Source: Artocarpus heterophyllus (taxonomy: Eukaryota > Streptophyta > Magnoliopsida > Rosales > Moraceae). From it: a stretch of 64,000 nucleotides of DNA. Positions 1 through 12,302 of the stretch are shown in pieces. The stretch covers positions 1,409,530 through 1,473,529 of the forward strand of contig CM046332.1 in assembly GCA_025403435.1 (NCBI GenBank), in the 5' to 3' direction. Numbering within the stretch: the first letter of the stretch is position 1; each line of letters opens with the position of its first letter. Position numbers and translations under genes: made by a program. The notes beneath the pieces were generated by a model, which did no database searches, was not told where the DNA came from, and saw only the letters and a program-made list of their open reading frames with translations.

Positions 1-2812
1 GAGAAATTGAATTTGAGATTGAGCTCGTTCTAGGCACTGATCCGATTTCCAAAACACTGTACAGAATAGCTCTAGTGGAATTGAAAGAGTTGCACTCTCA
101 ATTAAAGGAACTTCTTGATGAAGGTTTCATCCGACCTAGTCACCCACTATGGGGAGCATCAGTTTTGTTTGTCAAGAAGAAGGATGGTTCTATAAGACTC
201 TACATCGACTATCGAGAATTGAACAAGGTGACGATAAAAAACAACTACCTGTTGCCCCGAATCGATAATTTATTCGATCAACTTAAGGGTGCATTTATGT
301 TTTCAAAAATTGATTTATAGTCATGATTTCATCAACTGAAGATAAAAGAAGGAGACATCCCTAAGATAGCCTTTAGATCGAGTTATGGTCACCATGGATT
401 TGTGGTTATGCCTTTTGGTCTAATGAACACACCTTCTACTTTTATGGACCTAATGAATTGGGTATTCAAGGATTATCTTGATAATTTTGTCATAGTGTTT
501 ATCAATGATATTCTTGTGTATTCGAAGAGTCGTGAAGAGCATGCTGAGCACCTAAGGATTGTACTAGAGACCCTGAAGAGATAGAAGTTGTATACAAAGT
601 TCTCTAAGTGTGAGTTTTCACTCGACAACATATCTTTGTTTGGTCATATTATTTTAAAGGAGGGAATAATGGTGGATCCTATTAAAGTCAAAGCTGTTCT
701 CAACTGGAAGCAACCGAAGAATGCAAGTGAGATATGAAGTTTCATGGGATTAGCAAGTTATTACCAAAAGTATGTAGAGGATTTCTCTAGGACAGCGATG
801 CCTCTCACAAATCTAACTCGCAAAGGAAAGAAGTTTGATCGGACTGATGCGTGTGAAAAGAGCTTTCAAGAATTGAAGAAACGGTTGACTACAGCTCTAA
901 TTTTGGCTATTCCTGAAGGGAATGATGGATTTGTAATTTACAGTGATGCTTCTAAGATGGGCCTTGGTACAGTGTTGATGTAGAATGATAGAGTAATAGC
1001 CTATGCATTGAGACAACTAAAAAATTACAAGAAGAACTATCCCACTCGTGACCTCGAGTTGGCAGCTATGGTTTTTGCACTGAAAATTTGGAGACATTAC
1101 TTGTACGGAGTCCAATGTAAGATCTTCACTGATCATCAAAGTTTAAGTACTTTTTCACTTAGAAGGACCTAAAAATGAGACAACGGAGAAGGTTAGAGCT
1201 AGTAAAGGATTATGATTGTGAAATCCTCTATCATTCAAGAAAGATGAATTGGGTGGCTGATGCTCTAAGTAGAAAGACTGTTGTAATGTTGATGTCATTA
1301 TAGGCGATGTCTCAACCTTTGAGGAAAGAAATTCTAGACTTTGCTCTGGAAATCATATCAAGATAGCTTTCATCACTGACTCTTGCTCCATCATTGTCTG
1401 ATGAGATTTGAAGTAAACAAGATGAAGATGCAAGTTTAGCTATGATCAAGTGGGAAGTCAAGGATGGAAGATATGAGGAGTTTTGAGTTGCTGATGATAG
1501 AGCTCTATATCTCAAGAGCCGCTTATGTGTCCCCAACGTTGATGGTCTAAGGGAAAGGATATTAGTGGAAATTCATAACACTCCTTACTCAATTCACCCA
1601 GGCGCAACAAAGATATATAATGATCTAAGGCATAGCTTTGGGTGGTTTGAAATGAAGCGTGATGTTGCAATATATCTAAAGAAATGTTTGACATGCTAGG
1701 AAGTCAAAGCTGAACACCAAAGACCTAGTGACGATTTGCAGTCAATTTAGATACTGGAATAGAAATGGAAAGAAATTGTGATGGATTTCATCACCGATTT
1801 GCCAAGAACTATGAATGGATTTGATGCTAATTGGGTGGTTATTAACTAATTAACAAAGATGGTGCACTTCATCCCCATTAACATCAATTATTCTATGAAG
1901 CAATTAATAGAACTTTATGTCAAGGAGATAGTGCAACTTCATGGAATTCCTATGTCTATCATTTCTGATCATGACGACAAGTTCATGTCCAAATTTTGGA
2001 AAAGTGTATAGATTGCAATGGGAACCAAGTTGCACTTCAGTATAGCTTTTCATCCTCAGATTGATGGCCAAACGGAGAGGACAAAATTTTATTTCAGAGG
2101 ATATGCTTCATGCCTATACCCTTGATTATAAGACGAATTGGTGTAAAATGTTACCATTAGTAGAATTCGCTTATAACAACAGCTATCAGGTGGCGATTAA
2201 AATGGCATCCTATGAGGCTCTATATGAGCAAAAATGTAGGTTGCCTATATGTTGGCATGAAGCTAGTGAAAAGAAAATGATGGAAAGCGTTGATGTTGAA
2301 AAGACTAATTTTGTCAACGAGACTTCTGAGATGATAAAGTTAATATGAAAGAGAATTAAGATCGCTTAAAGTTGTCAGAAGTGCTATGCTGATAAAAGAA
2401 AAAGACCCTTGGAATTCGCTGTAGGCGATTTTGTATTCTTAAAAGTTGCACCAATTAAGGGATTTATGAGGTTTAGAAAGAAAGGCAAGTTGAACCCAAG
2501 GTTTGTCGGACCCTATGAAATTGTGAAGCAAATAGGCAAGGTAACTTATCAGTTGAGTTTGCCATTAGAGATGTCATCTATTCATGATGTGTTTCATGTT
2601 TCAATGCTCAAAAAGTTATGTCCTAGACCGTACGCACGTGATCAAGCCCTTGGTGATTGAAATACGAGAAGACCTTAATTATGAAGAAAAGCCAGTTAAG
2701 ATTTTATATCAAAAAACTAAAATCCTAAGGAATAAAGAAATTCCTTTGGTTAAAGTTTTATGGCAAAATCACCAAGTAAAAGAAGCTACATAGGAACGTA
2801 AAGATGATATGA
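1..2812 (+). pseudogene. Ty3/gypsy pol remnant (RT, RNase H, integrase, chromodomain)
   Basis: These are the remains of a chromovirus polyprotein, broken by many in-frame stops and at least one frameshift near 1160. The RT spans about 1-600 and shows [20 protein letters not shown] and [13 protein letters not shown]. The catalytic motif reads FINDILVYS instead of FIDDILVYS, so one active-site aspartate is Asn. RNase H follows (YSDAS near 940, FTDHQSL near 1125, ADALSRK near 1257). Integrase has a zinc-binding remnant (about 1560-1700, ending KKCLTC) and catalytic-core remnants (MDFITDLP, IISDHDDKF, DGQTER) to about 2350. After it comes a GDFVFLKVAP...HDVFHVSMLKK segment (2409-2640) and a chromodomain-like C-terminus (about 2645-2810), where VLWQNH is conserved and a stop sits where Trp is expected. 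It cannot encode active enzymes. Confidence 0.9.
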
Positions 2813-3084
2813 GAGCCAAATATTCGCAACTGTTTTGAGTTTTGAGGATGAAACTCTTATAAGGTGAGGAGAATTATAACACCTGCAATTTCCTTTGTAA
2901 TGATTAATGCTAGATATTTAACAAAGTTATGTGATTTTTTCATGAAATAATGTTATTAAACATTTATTTTGAGAATTATGACAAGTGACGAACACATGGA
3001 ATTGATGTGCTCGGAATGTTCATGTCATTAATGATGATAACCATGATAGATAATTAATGTTTTAATCATATATTAAAGAATGAG

Positions 3085-3175
3085 GTACTTTGGCAGTTCG
3101 GTAGACCGATGGATTTTATCGACATGCCAAATTCCTTAGCTTGAGCAAGCCAATCTTGAAAGTTTGGTAGGTCGA
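3085..3175 (+). promoter_or_regulatory. GGCAGGCC-type motif cluster, 5' side of gypsy LTR (degenerate)
   Basis: Two decayed copies of the dispersed motif are seen, TTCGGTAGACCGATGG and TTTGGTAGGTCGAAAG, about 210-300 bp from the LTR start. The cluster at 20943-21095 in the solo LTR is the intact counterpart at the same relative position and orientation. A regulatory role is inferred only. Confidence 0.5.
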
Positions 3176-3724
3176 AAGCTACAGTGGAGCATCCAGCAGA
3201 AAACACATTTATGATGTTGCCATGTATTCAAGAATGAATGAATTGTATGTATGCATTGATTATTTACACTTAGTGCACATGTATATATATTTCCATTAAG
3301 TAAGAATTGCCTGTACACTATAATATGGTGTCATATGCATAGTATGACATATATTAATACATGTTATATTTTAAGGTACATATGTGTGTGTGGTATGACT
3401 TGTTGTGCGACATGGTGACTATTATGAACCTTATTTTGTTTATGGTAATTAATATTATATGATAATATGTTGTATGATTTTGCCCCAATTATGGCAAATT
3501 AATTAAGCATGTGGAGTATGAAATTTGGAATATAATGATGGTCAATGATAGGGATCCGAAGCAAATTTGGAAGCCAACACCATTCTTTCCTATTTTATTA
3601 TTTCCTTAGTTGACTTATTGGAAATCATCACATATTAAGATAAGATGATATCAATTTGTTCCCCATTGAATGATTGACTTTTCTCCCTAATTTCTCTCCA
3701 CCTCCCACGAGTATACACTCTATC

Positions 3725-3733
3725 TTTATAAAA
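3725..3733 (+). promoter_or_regulatory. Probable TATA box of the gypsy LTR
   Basis: TTTATAAAA lies about 850 bp into the LTR and is followed within 100-170 bp by CT- and CACA-rich sequence, as expected at a plant retrotransposon transcription start and leader. No experimental support is visible. Confidence 0.45.
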
Positions 3734-4711
3734 AAATAATAAAAAAAAACTACTGCAATTATAGAGACAGTTATTCCCTTTTCATATCATTCCCATTCTT
3801 CACCTATATCTCTCTCTCACACACAAAAAATTCTCTTAATCCCTCCCTTTCTCCCATGTTCTCTCCTTCTTCTTCTTCTCTCCCTTATTTTGCTGCAAAG
3901 ACTTGGAAGAAATATCAAGCCTTCTCTTAGACAAACTCAAAGAAAATTAGAGAAGGTCCATATTGAGGTAAGAATTCATTCTTGGTTTATTTTTGTACGT
4001 GTATTTTCTCTTAAATTCCATCTTCCATAACTTTGTCTACAAATGTCTATTTTAATAATAGTATGATGTTTATGTATGTGTTAGATGATATTGTTCAAAG
4101 TGTCATGTCATTTGGTGATGTCTATGCTTTGATATTTAATTTTCATTCTTTGCCACTCATGATCAAACTATTGCTGACTAGTAAAGTTTTACAAAAATAC
4201 AGTTTATGTTCAAGGGGCAAACGTATTTTGATTTTTATGAAATTTTGCAGAAATATTCATTTATATGTTAGGTTATGATTTGGAAAGTTTCATAGTTTTT
4301 CTATGAATAGTTATGAGTTATTAAAATTTCTTTAAGTTAGGTCTTTATTGCGGTCAAACTTGTAAATTCTAAACTTCTTGTTTGTATGACTTTTTATTAT
4401 GGCTAAATGAATTTGCTTGTCAATGAAATTTTTTCTAGTATTGTATTTATATGTTTATAAATTGTCATAAAAATTTTAGGGTCAAAGTAATTTTATTTTT
4501 ATGGGAATGTTAATTAAAGAGTGTTCACTGCCTTATGTATTTAAAGTTAATTTTACTCCTAAGTTCAAATGTATGTTTTAGATTGTTTTGAAATTTATTT
4601 GAAGCTAAATGTTTGATATGTTATAGTTTTATGTGTCTATTATATGTAGTATTTTTATTAAATTATTTTATAGCATAGATAATTTGTTACATAGATTTTA
4701 GTTAGGGCTGC

Positions 4712-6733
4712 TGTTGGAAAAAATAGTACGCAGCGGAATTTTAAAAATTTTACATCAGAGTATTTTTTAAACACAAGTTTGACATACTATATGCATAAAT
4801 TAATCAGCTCTTACTGATCTTTGTATGCCGAAGAACTCTCGCAAAACGTGAAGAGAAGTAACGTTTCAGAAGAGCCTCAACCAACTGGTCTTCTTTGCTA
4901 TTCTCTATCCACGACTGGAGTGAGTGTGGGCTCACATGTACAGCTCTTCCACCAGGTGACTTTCCTTCCAATCAATCGACAGAACCCAAAGCAAGTGTTC
5001 GTGATTTGCGAACAAAAGCTCTCAGGGAGTTTTTTTGATTCTCACTAGCAGAGTATCACTCTTAATCTCTCAATTGATCTTAGCAACTCTTAAGACTTAC
5101 TCCTTTTATATAGAGATTGGTCCTGGGGTTAGTCCTTATCAGATTAGGTCTCAAAAACTCGAAATAGAATCAAGTTTGGATCAATATCTAATAAGATCCG
5201 CGTGGAAACACGTGATCTTACCCTTCGTTGATTGGTAGGCTGAACAGGCCCCATCAGCAGGCCGAATAGGCCCCATTGGCAGGCCGAACTGCTGAATAAA
5301 AATCTCACGAATCTTTTATTTTGCAGCCGAGATTCTATAGGATAAAGTCTCAGTTTTAATTCAAATAACCCAATAAAAAATTTATCTAATTAAAACAACT
5401 TTATCTAAGATAATCTCTAAGAAAATAAATGAATTCCCAATAATTCTACAAGTTTATCTTGATCTAATTTATCCAAAAAATCAAATCAACCGATAAACAG
5501 AGAAGAATTATCCAATCCTTACAATTCAACAAGTTTATCTTGAATTAATTTTTATCACAAAATTAATTCAACCGATCAACAAACATAAATTATTTGATTC
5601 TTTCAGATTTCAACTAATCTAATAAATCCGACATAAGTTACCAATTACTGGAAAAGCACGCCGTGTCGTTACAGGATGTTGTGAGCTAGCAAAGGGGACC
5701 AGATGGACCTATATAATTCAAGCTTCCGATAATTACGAAACCCAATATCCCAAATATACATTTCATAATTATCAACTCCAACGCTACTCCACTAAAAGCT
5801 TGGAGCTGCACCCTCAAACTACATAGAATTAAGAAGCTCGTATAGCTAAGTCTCCATGACATATCATAGTGTATCGTATCCCCATATGATAATCCATAAT
5901 TGGCTTAAGGACAAGTTCTGTCTTACATTCTCGATTATTTTTATCTTACGTTCCATTATCTCACCATCAAAAAACTTACTATCCAATAACAGTATACCAT
6001 TCGGTTACACATATGTATCCAAATGGTTGAGCGCTCCAGTTTTTCAATTACAGGATAACGCATATAAGAGGATATCATTACTCCTAAAGAGGAGCTATGG
6101 ATTCCATATCTATAAATAACAGACCTACGCTAGCAACAGTCATGCCTCCAACGTACCGGCATGCATACCACTACTAAGATGTGGGTGTCACCCTTTGGTA
6201 CATCAAAAGACACAAGCCAAGACAACAGGCCCACTATTCATCTTAGGATTAAGATACAACACAAATGATTGTCTAAAGTGAATTGATTTCCCGAGACAGA
6301 ATTATTAATCCAAATCAAATCACTTTATGTCCCGATCCAACACATCGTCACCTAGAACAATGTGCCAATGTTTCTATTCACGGAGTCCACCTCCGATGGT
6401 CAAGACAAACCATCTCCCAAAAGGAATATAGACAACATAACAATCTTTGCATGAATAAAGCACCCAATTTTATTCCCTCGATTGTGGATCGTATGATTTA
6501 GACCATCACCTTAAGAATCATGTCTTCCACATAATCCGTCCATCATATGCCCAATTCTTAAGGTTTAGACCGACAGTCTCAGATTATTGTTTGCTTAACA
6601 TGCATCCAACAAATATGAACGTAAAGAGGACAAGATTTGATATATATATAAACAACGAATAAATTCTTTATTAATAAAAAATGTCTCCAAAAACTTATTA
6701 CAGTTTTACTCCTTAGGGCATACATGTCTAACA
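4712..6733 (-). repeat. 3' LTR of copia-1a
   Basis: The 2,022-bp LTR is a close direct repeat of 12303-14298. A TATA box (CTCTATATAAAAGG on the minus strand) lies at about 5101-5114. A GGCAGGCC-type cluster lies at 5228-5292, upstream of it in element orientation. Short open frames inside the LTR, for example 5856-6119, recur in both LTRs and are not genes. Confidence 0.95.
5228..5292 (-). promoter_or_regulatory. GGCAGGCC-type motif cluster in copia-1a 3' LTR (U3)
   Basis: Three copies (TTGGTAGGCTGAAC, ATCAGCAGGCCGAA, TTGGCAGGCCGAAC on the + strand) sit about 115-190 bp upstream of the LTR TATA box in element orientation. That is a position where promoter enhancers of plant copia LTRs are known to lie. 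Function is inferred. Confidence 0.6.
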
Positions 6734-6734
6734 A

Positions 6735-6747
6735 TCTCCCACTTGCA
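6735..6747 (-). other. Polypurine tract of copia-1a
   Basis: On the minus strand this reads GCAAGTGGGAGAT immediately before the 3' LTR. It is the usual plus-strand priming site of plant Ty1/copia elements and recurs at 44255-44267 (copia-1b) and, slightly changed, in copia-1c and copia-2. Confidence 0.85.
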
Positions 6748-9700
6748 CTAAGTGAGTAAATATGACAAATCTCGCATCCCCGTAGCTTCCACATGCCTCT
6801 CAAAGACTCTCCCAATAAGTGTCTTCGTAAATGGATCAACTAAATTGTCCTCTGACGCGATCTTGCACACCGTGACATGCCCAGCCTCAATGAAGTCCTT
6901 TATCACATGATACTTCTGATCAATATGCTTACTCTTCTTGAGAAATCTTGGTTCCTTAGCATTGGCTACTGCCGCACTGTTATCACAGTACAGTGATACC
7001 GCCTTATCCATACTAGGAACTATCTCAAGAACCCTACAAAACTTGTGGAGCCATACTGCTTCTTTTGAAGCATCACTAGCTGCCACATACTCGGCCTCCA
7101 TCGTTGAATCCGAAGTGCAATCTTGCTTAGCACTTCTCCAACTGATGGCACCACCGCCTTGAGTAAACACAAAACCCGAAGTCGATTTTCAAGAATCCAG
7201 ACAGGATTAAAGATCCGAGTCAGTGTATCCTAGAGGAGTCAAGTCCTCTCCCAAATACACAAGCGTATACTCTCGAGTCCTTCTTAGGTATTTGCAAATA
7301 TGCTTTACCACAACCCAATGGTTCAGTCCTGGATCTGCCTGAAATCGACTTACAATCCCGACCGCATAACTAATATCCGGTCGTGTGCAAAGCATGGCAT
7401 ACATGAGACTACCCACTGCCGAAGCATTAGGCACCTTCTTCATGTATTCTCTTTCTTCATAAGACTTTGGAGAGTCTTTCTTAGAAAGAGTAATTCTAGA
7501 CCTAGATGGCTGCCCACCTTTCTTGGAATCCTGCATTGCAAACCTCCTGAGAATTTTATCTATGTACCCGGCCTAGGATAAAGCTATCATTTTGTTCTTC
7601 CTATCCCAAAAGATCTGGATACCGAGAACAAAATTAGCCTCACCTAAGTCCTTCATATCAAACTGATTGGTCAACCATAATTTGAACAATGACAACGCCC
7701 CAACATCATTGCCAATTAGCAGTATGTCATCTACATAAAGCAGTAGAAAAACCACCTTCCCATCCTTTATGTGTTTGTAAACACATGGTTCATCGACATT
7801 TTGTGAGAAACCCATAAGTCTTGATCACCTGATCAAATCTTATGTTTCAAGAACGAAAAGCCTGCTTAAGTCCATAAATTGACTTTAGCAGCCTACAAAC
7901 CTTACTCTCTTGACCCGTGACCTTGAACCCATCTGGTTGTTTCATATAAATGGACTCATCAAGATAGCCATTCAGAAAAGTTGTCTTGACATCCATTTGC
8001 CAAATCTCGTAGTCGAGAGTGGCAGCTATGGACAAGAGAATCTGGATGGACTTAAGCATGGCTACAGGCGAAAAGGTTTCCTCATAATCAACTCATTCCT
8101 TTTGCGTATAACCCTTAGCTACTAGTCTAGCCTTAAAGGTTTCGACCTTTCCATTCACTCCTCTTTTCCTCTTGTAGATCCACTTACCCCCTATGGGTTT
8201 TGCCCATTCGGGAAGATCTACAAGCTCCTAGACCTGATTAGTCTCCATAGACTTCATCTCAATGTTCATGGCCTCTGTCTAGAGTTTTGAATCAACATCC
8301 TCCATAGCTTCTGTGTAAGTATAAAGATCCCTGTCATGTTCATCCGGTTCAACCAAGAAGACCTCCCCATTGAACATATACCTCTCAGGTTGATGCCTGA
8401 TCCTTCCACTACGCCAAAGCCCCTAAGGTTGTTGTTCAGGTTTGTTTGGTTTTTCTACACTCATCGAAATGGTTTCATTCGGAACCTCCGGAGTGATTGG
8501 ATCACTCCTTAACTCCTCAAGCACCATTTTGCTTCGGGGTTTAAAGTCGTCCATGTAACTCTCCTCAAGGAAAGTTGCATTAGTTGAAACCATGACTTTA
8601 TTTTCCTTTGAGTTATAAAAATAACCCCCTTTAGTCCCTTTTGGATATCCTATAAACACGCAAACTTTCGAAAGTGCTTTCAATTTATTCAGATCCTTAA
8701 ACATGACATGAATCGGACATCCCCATATGCGAATATGGTTTAAGGATGTCTTCCTACCCGTCCACAACTCGTGAGGAGTTTTAGTGACCGATTTTGAAGG
8801 CACATTGTTCAAAAGATAACATGCGATTTGTAGAGCATATCCCCAAAAGGATAAAGGCAATGATGAATAACTCATCATGGACCTAATCATGTCCAACAAA
8901 GTCCTATTTATTCTCTCTGTTACGCCATTCTGCTGCAGAGTGTTGGCGTAGTCAAATGGGATAAAATCTCATTCTCTAATAAGTGTTCCAAGAACTCATC
9001 AGAAAGGTATTCCCCACCTCGATCGGATCGAAGTGCCTTTATGGGTCTACCCAATTGCTTTTCCACTTTAGCCCAAAACTCCCTAAACTTGTCAAAAGTT
9101 TCGCTTTTGTGGTGCATTAGGTACACATACCCATACCTTGAGTAATCGCAATAAAAGTGACGAAGTACTCATACCCTTCACGTGCCCAGATGTTCATCGG
9201 TCCACAAACATTACTATGCATAAGTTCTAGAACCCCTTCTGCCCTATTGCCCTTAGACCCGAATGGTCTTTTGGTCATTTTTCCCTCCAAACAAGATTCA
9301 CATCAAGGTATAGATTCCACCTTTAAGTGACTTAAAGGTCTATCCCTTACTAACCTTTGAATCCTATTCAGGTTAATATAACCAAGGCGCAAATGCCAAA
9401 GATAAGTCTTATTAGAGTGAGAAGTCTTAAGTCTTTTAGAGTTATTATCATTCATCTTAGCATTAAGCAATAAGTTCATCTTAAGTTTGATAAAATATAG
9501 ATTATTTTGCATCCATCTAGAATAGATAAAAGATTTGTTTTTACGAATCACTACTTTATCATTAAAAGAAACTAAGTAGGAGTCTTTAAATAAACAAGCT
9601 ACAGATATTAAATTCCTTTTAAATTTAGGAACATAAAAACAATCTTACAAAAATAAATTCCTATAATTATCAAAATAAAGATGGACGTCTCCCACTGCTT

Positions 9701-10691
9701 CCGCTGAGACCAAGGATCCATCGCCCATCCAAAGTGTGAAGTCTTCATGTAGTAGACTTCTTGTTTCTTTGAACCCCTACAGAGAAACGCAAACATGATT
9801 AGTTGCACCAAAATCTATGACCCAAATGTCACTTGATTCCTCAACCAAACAAGTTTCTAAATACAGAAGAGCACACCTACCTCCTTTGGAAAGGAAGTCC
9901 TTGCAATGCTTCTTGATATGCCCGACCTTTCCACATAAGAAGCACTTAAGCTTATTTGGGTTCTTCTTCTTGCTCTTGGTGCTAGCAGGAATAGAAGACT
10001 TCCCGTTATTGGCCCGTTGCTTCTTTCCATTCCTAAAGTTGAGATTGGAACTAGAAGCAGCTACCATGTTGGCCTCACCACTCGTAGGAGACTCCTTGAT
10101 TAGCAGTTCAAACTCATGTAACTGTTTCATCAATTCAGTCAAGGTCATATCCCGTCTATTGCTTAAATTAAAAGTAGCTCTAAACGGAATAAATTCCTTT
10201 GACAGAGTCTTAAAGACCATAGTCATCTGAGTTTCAGCATCGATGTTGGCTCCATTGGTTTGAGCCTCAGCGAGGTAACCCATGACCAACATCATATGCT
10301 CCTTTACAGATGTCCCCGGCCTTTGTCTACAGTTTAGAGGTTTCTGAAGCGCCCCTTATCGCTTTGTTATGGCTTGGCCTCCAAACATATCCTCAAGATT
10401 ATCCAAGATCTGCTTTGCAGTCTCATAATCCTGATGTTGAGCCTGTAGCACGTTATTCATGCTAGCCATAACATAGCAGCGGGCCTGATCATTAACATCT
10501 TTCTAGCGATCATATGCTTGGAATTTCTCATTAATTGAGTCTCCTATAGGCTTGGGAGGATAAGGGGTTGTCAGTACATATTTCAGTTTCTCAAAGGACA
10601 GGACGATATCCAGATTTTGTTTTCAATCATTATAGTTCTCACCGGTTAATAGGTTTTTGTCAAGTATCGATGATAAAGCATTTTTAGACAT
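6748..10691 (-). pseudogene. copia-1a gag-pol remnant
   Basis: This is a decayed single gag-pol frame. Gag starts at the ATG at 10691 (MSKNALSSIL) and runs to a CCHC zinc knuckle (CFLCGKVGHIKKHC) near 9905-9960. The protease motif reads DFGATNHVC instead of DSGATNHVC. A GAG-pre-integrase domain follows (about 9300-9420). Integrase (about 8900-9230) has SDRGGEY, with [19 protein letters not shown] downstream. RT (7573-8060) has WQMDVKTTFLNGYL and the catalytic YVDDIL near 7725. RNase H (6748-7180) has [20 protein letters not shown] and [14 protein letters not shown]. Stops often replace Trp, Arg or Gln codons. Confidence 0.92.
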
Positions 10692-11655
10692 TTTTAATCT
10701 ACAATACAGAATCATATACCAAACATGAACAAACATATCATAATAATTTAGTAAGATAACACAATCATGTAAAAAATACAAAGGTGTTTATGTGTCAAAA
10801 CCTTAAAAATATCACAACCTTATAACGATAATTCTCAACTCAGAATTTAACAAGCTCCTAGGGGAGTCATGCCAAATTCAATCAGGAACACGGATCCCCT
10901 CCTGATTAATATATGCCATCCAAGACCCGTATGATCCAGCATATATTAATAATAATTTCTTTGGCCGTTAATTTTATTAATAGAGCTCATAGGGGAGGTT
11001 AATAATAAAATTAACATTAGTGTATAACCATCATTTTAATATTTTATCCATGATTTATAATCACCACCTAGGGGTGTGCAACCATAAATCATGCTAAAAT
11101 ACCTTATCCTTTCAAAGATCCAATCTGGTACATGATAGAAATCCCTTCCTAGGGGTCAGGACCACCATGTTTTACCTATGGACCAACGATGGAGGCCTTA
11201 GGTCCTCTCTTCAAAAACCTTCTCCCACTCAATCTTTTGAAATCAAAGTTTTATTTTAAGAATATGCATGAACAATTTTAATATGAGCAGCACTTCCTAT
11301 TATGTATGACATGTTATCAATATACATGGCAAATCATATTATAATGCAAACAAGCAAAGCAATCAAGCAAAGCTACAAGCAAAATAATAAATAACCGTAA
11401 TTTTATGGCTCTAGCCTAGAGAATAGAAACTAAGATTACAAGAGAATAATAGAGACATATTATCGATTCTTCATCCTTGAATCCTCAAGCTGTATCCTTC
11501 TTCATGTAATTCCCATCTTCAAGTCTTCAATCCTGTATGAATCAAATACTTCATATTTTCGGTCATTTCAAAATTTAATGTTTCTCAGATTTGTCCCAAA
11601 AATACAATTAAAACTGCATAAAAAAAACTGCACCATTTCTGAAAATTTTCCAACT

Positions 11656-11815
11656 CTCGGCCGGCAGGCCGATCACCCAGATCGGCCTGCCGGTCATGTA
11701 GGTTCGGCCTGCCACCAGAGCCTCTTGATTTCTGCCCCACTAATGGCCTACTGAACCTCAAGTTCGGCCTGTTGAACTAGTGTGTTTGGCATGCCGACCG
11801 AGCAAAAGTCTCCCA
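11656..11815 (-). promoter_or_regulatory. GGCAGGCC-type motif cluster in copia-1a leader
   Basis: About six to seven copies lie between the primer binding site and gag, for example CCGGCAGGCCGATC, ATCGGCCTGCCGGTC, TTCGGCCTGCCACC and TTTGGCATGCCGACC. Most read GGCAGGCC in element orientation, opposite to the LTR cluster. The matching leader cluster of copia-1b lies at 40968-41156. Confidence 0.65.
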
Positions 11816-12287
11816 TTCCAGAAAATACATTTTTTTAATGTAATTCATCAATTTTATTTTCAACAATTCAAAAACAAAAATTAGGGACTTAGGAAATACC
11901 TGTGTGCGCCATCATCCTTCTTCTAGATCCGTCTTCTCTGAATAATTATTTAATTACAAAAATCTTACAAATTTAAAAATAAATAATAATTCCTAGATGG
12001 AGATGATAGTCCTCCATCTAATTACATGAAAAACCTAGATACACATTCTAACCTCTAAGGAACCATAGCCGGCATAAATTAATTAATTAATAATTAATTA
12101 AATAAGATTTTAATCAACCATAACTAATTAATAAACATTCACCACATAATCCATGACAACATATATAATATATAGAAACCTAGAGGGCCAACTCTCTATA
12201 AAATTAAATTCAAGCATAGATGAGATTAAGATCACAAAATTTATACATATAACATGATCACAAACTCGTAAATTTATATAAAAACCA

Positions 12288-12300
12288 GGCTCTAATACCA
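12288..12300 (-). other. Primer binding site of copia-1a
   Basis: The minus strand reads TGGTATTAGAGCC two bases after the 5' LTR. It matches the complement of the plant initiator-Met tRNA 3' end (TGGTATCAGAGC) except for one base. Confidence 0.85.
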
Positions 12301-12302
12301 AT

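Noticed and set aside
5856..6119. 87-codon frame MTYHSVSYPHMIIHNWL..., repeated at 13423-13686 and on the other strand at 39226 and 44933
   Set aside because: It lies inside copia-1 LTRs and recurs wherever the LTR does; it has no domain and is interrupted in other copies.
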